DNA of 64,000 nt from positions 248,001-312,000 of the forward strand of contig NZ_JAPEVI010000003.1 of assembly GCF_026240905.1 (NCBI RefSeq). Direction: 5' to 3'. Below the pieces are notes generated by a model. That model was given only the letters and a program-made list of their open reading frames with translations, had not been told where the DNA came from and made no database searches. The first letter of the stretch is position 1, and each line of letters begins with the position of its first letter. Positions 56,739-64,000 of the stretch are shown here, piece after piece. Source of the DNA: Roseibium salinum (GTDB lineage Bacteria > Pseudomonadota > Alphaproteobacteria > Rhizobiales > Stappiaceae). A program made the position numbers and the translations under genes.

Positions 56739-57914
56739 TCAGGCGGGTTGGCGCACCAGCGCGAGCTCTTCGCCCGCAACGGCGATGGAAATGCGGTTTC
56801 TGCCGGCGCTCTTGGACTGATAAAGACCCTGATCCACGATCTGGAACAGTTCCTCGTAGCCGAGGCCGTCGCCGGTGCCGTGATAGATCCCGGACGACGC
56901 GGTAATGCTGAATTCCTGCGGCGCGAAGTCATAACGCAGCTCGGAGATCCTCTCGCGGACGCGTTCGGCAACCTTGAAGGCGTTCTCCCGGGAGATCCTG
57001 GGGAGCAGAACGGCAAATTCCTCGCCGCCGAGCCGTGCCAGGCAATCGTCCTGGCGCAGGTGGTTCTTGACCGTATCGCAGATCTTCACCAGCGCTGCGT
57101 CGCCGGCCACATGGCCGAACCGGTCGTTGACCTGTTTGAAATGATCGAGGTCGAAATGAAGCAGCCCGAAGGGCTGGGCGGGCTCCGCGCGAAGGATCTC
57201 TTCCAGGCGATCCTGGAATTCGCGCCGGTTGAAGGTTCCGGTCAGCGGGTCGCGGCGCGCGGCTTCCTGGTTTCGCTGTGCCACCTGTTCAAAGGAAATG
57301 GCCAGGGAGAAGGCACCCGTCAGACTGACGAAGACCAGCGCGAACATCAGGTGCGCGTTCTGGAGCGTATCATCGATCACGAGCGGGCCGGACAGGCCGC
57401 CGAGGACCAGTCCGTGCACGGTCCTGAGAGCTCCGTCGACGCCCAGAAAGAAGAAGGCAAGCACAAGGCCGATCGCCGAAATCAGCCCCTGGAAAGGCTT
57501 GGAGGCATAGGCGCTGATGGTCGCAACGGCGACGAATGTCAGGATGGCGTTGGACGCCGTATAGGCGAGGGCGAAATTCGAGAAGAGATAGGCGTTGCCG
57601 GCGACGATAAGATAGCCGGCGGCGGGCGCTGCAACGATTACGATGCCGGTCGGAAGCTGTGCGAGCTGACGGGCGGCGTGCCAGTGAAATCCGAACCCCA
57701 GAAGCAGAAGAGCGTTCGGAAGCAGATAGGCTGCCAGCGACGGCGCATGCCGGTCCAGCGCGAAACCCAACAGGGCGGCAGCCAGAAGCGCATTTGCGGC
57801 TGACCAGCTGAGCCAGTGGCCGCGCGGGCTCGCCTGCAGGGAGACGGCAAGAAAGCAGATGGCAAATATCGACAGGAGAAGCACGTTGGCCAAAAACAGT
57901 GTCGATATATCCAT
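56739..57914 (-). CDS. membrane-bound diguanylate cyclase (GGDEF)
   Basis: A 391-residue protein that should make cyclic di-GMP. Residues about 1-200 contain roughly seven membrane helices, a MHYT-like or 7TM sensor in general form that I do not assign. The GGDEF domain spans about 225-385, with the catalytic motif ARLGGEEFAVLL near 297 and a feedback I-site RQDD five residues ahead of it. A potentially active enzyme with product inhibition is implied. It is convergent with the DD-peptidase gene. No EAL or other c-di-GMP gene lies nearby. Confidence 0.9.
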   Translation of the reverse strand: MDISTLFLANVLLLSIFAICFLAVSLQASPRGHWLSWSAANALLAAALLGFALDRHAPSLAAYLLPNALLLLGFGFHWHAARQLAQLPTGIVIVAAPAAGYLIVAGNAYLFSNFALAYTASNAILTFVAVATISAYASKPFQGLISAIGLVLAFFFLGVDGALRTVHGLVLGGLSGPLVIDDTLQNAHLMFALVFVSLTGAFSLAISFEQVAQRNQEAARRDPLTGTFNRREFQDRLEEILRAEPAQPFGLLHFDLDHFKQVNDRFGHVAGDAALVKICDTVKNHLRQDDCLARLGGEEFAVLLPRISRENAFKVAERVRERISELRYDFAPQEFSITASSGIYHGTGDGLGYEELFQIVDQGLYQSKSAGRNRISIAVAGEELALVRQPA

Positions 57915-58393
57915 GCGGACATGCTCCAGCGAGAATTACCGGGAAGGCAGGATTCTATAACTACAAAGTCTGTATTTTGATCCAGTTACGGAGCCGAAAA
58001 AAATCTCACCGTTTTGGTAACCCTAAAATTGCAACTCTTCTACAACTTTGTGAGATTTATCCAAGTCACATTTGCCATTGACCATTTGCCCCGGTTGGCA
58101 GGTGAAAACTCGAACCGGTGGCGGGTGACGATCGGCACAGGGGGCGGCGTGGATTGCCAGTCTGGGTAGTGGATACCTGGCCGCCGTTGCGGAAGTTGTC
58201 TATCCGGCAAACGCAGTGTAAGACGAAATCGGGAGTGTCTGGGCGCAATTGCACGTCAGAGAACGCCCCATCATGTGCGTTCCGGACGCGGACTCGCGCC
58301 CTTTCAGGCAAGGTTTCCGCGGTCGGATGAGAAGGTTCTTGAATGGCATCCGCGTGTAGATTTCTGCAGTGGTGTCCGTGTCGGGTGGGCTCG
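57915..58393. other. intergenic region without recognisable gene
   Basis: The 479-nt gap between the divergent diguanylate cyclase and Sel1 genes. The left third is AT-richer than its surroundings and likely holds promoters. Short ORFs on both strands (about 70-80 codons) have no ribosome site and no family resemblance. Confidence 0.5.
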
Positions 58394-61300
58394 ATGAATT
58401 CTATTTATTTGACATTTTTCCTGGTCTGTTTTTCGGCCACTTCCGCGCTCGCGGTGTCGAACAAGAGCGGTGACGGCAACAAGGCACAAGGCTGGGGACA
58501 GCACACTCCGCGCCATGAGCTGGGCGGGTCCGACCAGTCCGGACGCAAGGCGCTGGAGAAGCTTCCTGATGCGCGCGAACTGGAAGAGCTGCTGGCCCGT
58601 GAGGCGGCACAGGATCCCGAGGACCTGTTCCTCCTGGGTCTCGCCTATGAAAACGACGAACTCTGGGAGCCGGATTACGAGAAGGCCTTTTCCTATTTCC
58701 AAAGGTCGGAAGACCTAGGGTTTCCCTATGCCAAGTCGCTGCTCGGCTATTACTACGAGACCGGTCTCGCCGGTGAGCAGGACTATGGCAAGGCGGCGTC
58801 CTACTATCAGCAGGGGGCCGATTTCGGGGACAGCTGGGCAGGTCTTCGTCTGGGCTTTCTGTATCTGGAAGGCCTCGGAGTTCGGAAGACCGAATCACAG
58901 GCCTTTTTCTGGATCCAGTGGGCGAGCCGGGATGGTTTGCCGGCCGCGACCGTCGCCCTCGGCTGGCTTTACGAGGACGGGATCGGAACACAGGCCGACG
59001 CGCGGATGGCGGCAAAGCTCTATCGGGAAGGGGCCGAAACCGGATCGCCGGACGGCTGGGTGCAGCTCGGTCTTCTGCATGAATATGGCGCGCTGGGCAC
59101 CAGGGACCTGAGCGAAGCCGCCGCGCTGTATCAAAAAGCTGCGGATGCCGGCTCCTCCGAAGGGATACATCACGTCGGCACCATGTATTACTGGGGCCTC
59201 GGTGTCGAAAAGGACCGGGATCGCGCAGTAGTCCTTTTTCGCAAGGCCGCGCATATGGGTTATGCCTATGCTCATGTGTCCCTTGGCGTCGCCTTCGAGC
59301 AGGGCGGCGGGGTGGAGCAGAGTTTTAAGGAAGCGGCCGCGCAGTACCGGCTGGCGATCGAGGCGGAACGGCTTCCCAAAGCCCTGGCGTATCTGGCCTG
59401 GCTCTACCAGGAAGGTGACGGTGTCGAGCAGGATACCGCCAAGGCGCGGAAGCTTTACGAGGAAGCCGTTGCAGCGGGGGATCTCTTCGCACTGACCGAG
59501 TATGGATTTGCGCTTGTCAACGGAATCGGCGGCTTCGAGCAGGACGTCAATCGCGGTCGCAGGATGCTGCAGCAGGCAGCCGAAGAGGACCATATCCCCG
59601 CCTTGGCGGTATTGGGCGACATGTACGATGACGGCGTCGGGGTCGCGGCGGACCCGGTGGAAGCCATGTCCTGGTACGGCCGGGCCGAAAGCCTGGGCGA
59701 TACCTACGCCATGCGCGCGCTTGGAGACCTCTACGCAAAGGGCGACGGCGTTCCGCACGATTTCGAAAAAGCGCTCGCGCTTTACGGCAAGGCCGCCGAC
59801 AAGGGAGATCTGGAGGCGTTCATTGATCTCGGCCGGCTCTACGTCAGGGAAGGCTGGGAGGACCGGGACCATGCCAGAGCCATGGATTACTTCCGCAAGG
59901 CCGAGGAGGCCGGAGTGGAGGATGCTCTCGCAGCGCTCGGCTTCGCCTATTTCCACGGCGAATGGGTGGACGTCGATGACGTCCTTGCGCGGGACTATTT
60001 GCGACGCGCCACGGAAAACGGTCACACCTTTGCAGCGCACTACCTGGGTTACATGCAGGAGGAGGGTCTTGGCGGCCCCAGGGACATTGAGGCAGCCAGG
60101 AAGAGCTATGAATTGGGCGCAACGGGGGACAATCCCGATGCCGCTGTAAGACTTGCCTATCTCGCCGGAGAAGGCCGGGGCGACGATGCGGATGCTTGGG
60201 AGGTGCTGAAGTGGAAGATACGTGCCGGCGAACTCGGCGACGAGGTGGCGGCCTACGAGGCGGCGGAGGCCCTTACTGACGGCACTCTTCGCAGGGACCT
60301 CGACCAGGCCGCCCGCCTCTACCGGATCGCTGCCGACCAGGGCAATGTCGATGCTTCGGTCAAATGGGCGCGAATGCAGATCCTCGGGGAAGTGGAAAGC
60401 GCCGATTTCGGCGCAGGTCTTCAGGAAATGCAGCGTGTGGCGGACCAGCACGCGCTTTCAGCTCTGGCGCCGCTCACGCAGCTCATCTCCAAGGATGCGG
60501 AGACGGGTGGTCGTTGGCCGAAACAGCGGGAAACAGACCTCTTCCTCGGCCTGGCCTACGCCTATGGCATCGTCTTGCCGAAGAACATGGACAAGGCCGA
60601 AGAGCATCTGCGCCGCGCCGTTGACATGGATCCCGATCCATTCCCGCCGGCGCAATTCGCGCTTGCAAAGGCCCTGATGGATATGAGGCCGGAAACCGCG
60701 GAGACCAACGCCGAAATCATGCGGCTTGTCACTCTTGCGGCCAACAATGGAAACGTCAGCGCGCAGTTCACTCTTGGCCTGATCCTTGGACCGGGAACTC
60801 TTGAATGGCGGCAGTTCGGTGCAAAGAACTCGGCGACGGCGCTGATGTGGTACAGGCAGGCCGCGAAGCACAGCCTCGACGCGCGCCATCAGGTGGCCGT
60901 TGCCATCGCCGAAAACTGGGATGGCAAGAGCGATCCTGCGGCCGGCGTTGAAATGCTCGAAGACCTGGCGGCGGCAGGCTATTCGGAATCAGCCTACAGG
61001 CTTGGCTATTATGCCAGCTCCGAAGGGTCTGTTCTTTCCTACGATCCCGAGCGCGCGCTCGCCTGGTTTGAAAAGGCGGCACGGCTCGGCAGTGTCGAAG
61101 CACTGAATGCGATCGGCATCCTGCACGAGCAGGGCCTTCTGGCCGAATCGTCACCTGAAACGGCTTATCGCTATCTGCTGCAAGCCGCAGAGCAGGGCCA
61201 TGTCGGGGCAATGGGATCGGTTGGGTGGCACCTCAAAAACGGGGTGGGGGTCAGAAAGGATGTCTTCGCGGCGGAAAGTTGGTACCTGAAATCGCTGGAC

Positions 61301-62110
61301 GCCGGCGACAGCTGGGCGGAACTGAACCTTGCGATGCTCTACGTGGAGGGAGCCCGATCTTTCAGCGCCGACCAGTTGCAGGATGCGATCGCAATCTTGA
61401 ACGTCCATGCAGAACGTGGCGATGGGTACGCTCTGATGACGCTCGGTCGTGCCTATGCTGAAGGAGGCGGTGTCGCCACGGATCCGGAAAAGGCATTGTC
61501 CTATTTCCGCGAGGCGGTTCAGGGCCAGCCCATGGCCGCGCACACCGCGCTTGGTAACTACTTCTACGACGGCAAGGGAGGCGCCGTGGATTATGACCTC
61601 GCCTTCGAGCATTTTTCCGTAGCGGCCGAGCTGGGAAGCACCATGTCGCAGAACAATGTCGGCTGGATGTATCAAAACGGACTTTCGGTAGAAAGGGACT
61701 ATGAAAAGGCTGTCTCCTACTACCGGTCGGCGATTGACGGCAATTTTGCCGGAGCCTTCTCCGCTCTCGGCATCCTTTACCGGGAGGGATGGGGCGTCCC
61801 GCGTGATTACACCGAGGCCAACCGCTTGTTCAAGGAAGCCAGCGAGCGGGGCGATCTGTCGGGAAAGGCGAATGCCGCCTGGATGATGATCCACGGCCTG
61901 GGCATGCCGGAAAACAGGACGGAAGGCCTTGCCCTTCTCGAGGAAACCGCCACCCTGGACGACCACGATGGCACCTACTACCTGGCCGTACTCCTGGAGG
62001 AGGGCGAAATCGTCGCCCTGGATCTGAACCAGGCGAAGGCGTTGTACCGGATTGCGGCGGAGAAGGGGAATCTTCTGGCGAAGGCCGCTCTGAAACGGCT
62101 GGCGAAGTAG
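58394..62110 (+). CDS. giant exported Sel1-repeat protein
   Basis: A 1238-residue protein with an N-terminal signal peptide (MNSIYLTFFLVCFSATSALA). Roughly thirty Sel1-like repeats of about 36 residues follow, each with an ALxxLGxxYxxGxGVxxDxxKAxxWYxxAA pattern, for example AKSLLGYYYETGLAGEQDYG and AMRALGDLYAKGDGVPHDFE. The repeats form a helical solenoid, probably a periplasmic or surface scaffold for protein interactions. Most Sel1 proteins are shorter. It stands alone, 479 nt from its neighbour. Partner unknown. Confidence 0.92.
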   Translation: MNSIYLTFFLVCFSATSALAVSNKSGDGNKAQGWGQHTPRHELGGSDQSGRKALEKLPDARELEELLAREAAQDPEDLFLLGLAYENDELWEPDYEKAFSYFQRSEDLGFPYAKSLLGYYYETGLAGEQDYGKAASYYQQGADFGDSWAGLRLGFLYLEGLGVRKTESQAFFWIQWASRDGLPAATVALGWLYEDGIGTQADARMAAKLYREGAETGSPDGWVQLGLLHEYGALGTRDLSEAAALYQKAADAGSSEGIHHVGTMYYWGLGVEKDRDRAVVLFRKAAHMGYAYAHVSLGVAFEQGGGVEQSFKEAAAQYRLAIEAERLPKALAYLAWLYQEGDGVEQDTAKARKLYEEAVAAGDLFALTEYGFALVNGIGGFEQDVNRGRRMLQQAAEEDHIPALAVLGDMYDDGVGVAADPVEAMSWYGRAESLGDTYAMRALGDLYAKGDGVPHDFEKALALYGKAADKGDLEAFIDLGRLYVREGWEDRDHARAMDYFRKAEEAGVEDALAALGFAYFHGEWVDVDDVLARDYLRRATENGHTFAAHYLGYMQEEGLGGPRDIEAARKSYELGATGDNPDAAVRLAYLAGEGRGDDADAWEVLKWKIRAGELGDEVAAYEAAEALTDGTLRRDLDQAARLYRIAADQGNVDASVKWARMQILGEVESADFGAGLQEMQRVADQHALSALAPLTQLISKDAETGGRWPKQRETDLFLGLAYAYGIVLPKNMDKAEEHLRRAVDMDPDPFPPAQFALAKALMDMRPETAETNAEIMRLVTLAANNGNVSAQFTLGLILGPGTLEWRQFGAKNSATALMWYRQAAKHSLDARHQVAVAIAENWDGKSDPAAGVEMLEDLAAAGYSESAYRLGYYASSEGSVLSYDPERALAWFEKAARLGSVEALNAIGILHEQGLLAESSPETAYRYLLQAAEQGHVGAMGSVGWHLKNGVGVRKDVFAAESWYLKSLDAGDSWAELNLAMLYVEGARSFSADQLQDAIAILNVHAERGDGYALMTLGRAYAEGGGVATDPEKALSYFREAVQGQPMAAHTALGNYFYDGKGGAVDYDLAFEHFSVAAELGSTMSQNNVGWMYQNGLSVERDYEKAVSYYRSAIDGNFAGAFSALGILYREGWGVPRDYTEANRLFKEASERGDLSGKANAAWMMIHGLGMPENRTEGLALLEETATLDDHDGTYYLAVLLEEGEIVALDLNQAKALYRIAAEKGNLLAKAALKRLAK

Positions 62111-62200
62111 GTTTCACCGAAGGGCGGCGATTGCAGGCATCCCGGCTCGAGCAGCCCCCGGACGCCGTGACGTGGCCGCGGTCCTGCATTGCCAGCAAGA

Positions 62201-62226
62201 AAAAGACCGGACAACGCTGCCCGGCC
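62201..62226 (-). terminator. Rho-independent terminator after ilvC
   Basis: On the minus strand GGCCGG and CCGGTC pair (one G-T) around a 10-nt loop and are followed by TTTTTC, 29 nt past the ilvC stop. Confidence 0.7.
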
Positions 62227-62255
62227 TTTCGTTTGCGCGATCGGTTGGACGACCC

Positions 62256-64000
<1,745 letters not shown>

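Noticed and set aside
58066..58330. Short ORFs on both strands before the Sel1 gene
   Set aside because: Overlapping frames without ribosome sites or similarity to known proteins.

Overview
This 64 kb window reads as the chromosome of an alphaproteobacterium of the order Hyphomicrobiales (Rhizobiales). The evidence is the high GC content, a circularly permuted two-piece tmRNA gene, the alpha-type SspB adaptor, DUF1127, DUF4169 and ribbon-helix-helix small proteins, and a long-linker FtsZ. A marine Stappiaceae genome (Roseibium, Labrenzia or Stappia type) is my best guess. That placement is inference from gene style, not a database result.

Layout. 1-16.4 kb: the end of the division and cell wall (dcw) cluster, murC'-murB-ddl-ftsQ-ftsA-ftsZ-lpxC-bamD, followed by DNA repair genes recN, ligA and uvrD. 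Both ftsA and bamD carry a frameshift at a run of six G. 16.5-17.6 kb: an intact IS5-family (IS427-like) element that landed inside a palindromic dispersed repeat. 17.7-30.1 kb: a TPR lipid- or envelope-exported protein, prmA, a DUF1127 protein, an Xaa-Pro aminopeptidase, a ClC channel, a thioesterase, a D-lactate/glycolate-type dehydrogenase and a giant AsmA-like protein. 30.1-32.4 kb: RHH-DUF4169-sspB, then the permuted ssrA gene and divergent thyA. 32.4-36.5 kb: an accessory stretch between thyA and folA with a MITE-like element, a serine hydrolase, a GH1 beta-glucosidase, and DUF2461 and TfoX-domain genes. 36.5-44.5 kb: folA, hflK-hflC-DUF2065-degP, serB and miaA. 44.7-46.7 kb: leuA, preceded by an unannotated leucine-rich leader ORF that looks like an attenuator. 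46.6-49.2 kb: an AT-rich foreign gene bounded by a 10-bp direct repeat, beside a decayed DUF899 gene that once completed an ArsR-SRPBCC operon. 49.2-57.9 kb: small metabolic and stress genes, a GNAT-Nudix fusion, an ABC exporter operon with an embedded GNAT gene, a lipoprotein-like DD-peptidase and a diguanylate cyclase. 58.4-64 kb: a 1238-residue Sel1-repeat protein, ilvC and a TetR gene that runs off the end.

The genes cooperate in a few clear groups: peptidoglycan precursor synthesis and septation (murC to ftsZ), outer membrane biogenesis (lpxC, bamD), ribosome rescue and tagged-protein degradation (ssrA with its ClpXP adaptor sspB about 170 bp away), membrane and periplasmic proteolysis (hflKC, degP), folate and thymidylate metabolism (thyA, folA), and branched-chain amino acid synthesis (leuA, ilvC).

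The observations most worth following are the leucine-rich leader upstream of leuA, the permuted tmRNA with tag ANDNYAMDNAVAA next to sspB, the low-GC gene between direct repeats, the IS inserted in a palindromic repeat, and the two homopolymer frameshifts in normally essential genes. I saw no CRISPR array, no tRNA or rRNA gene and no prophage.
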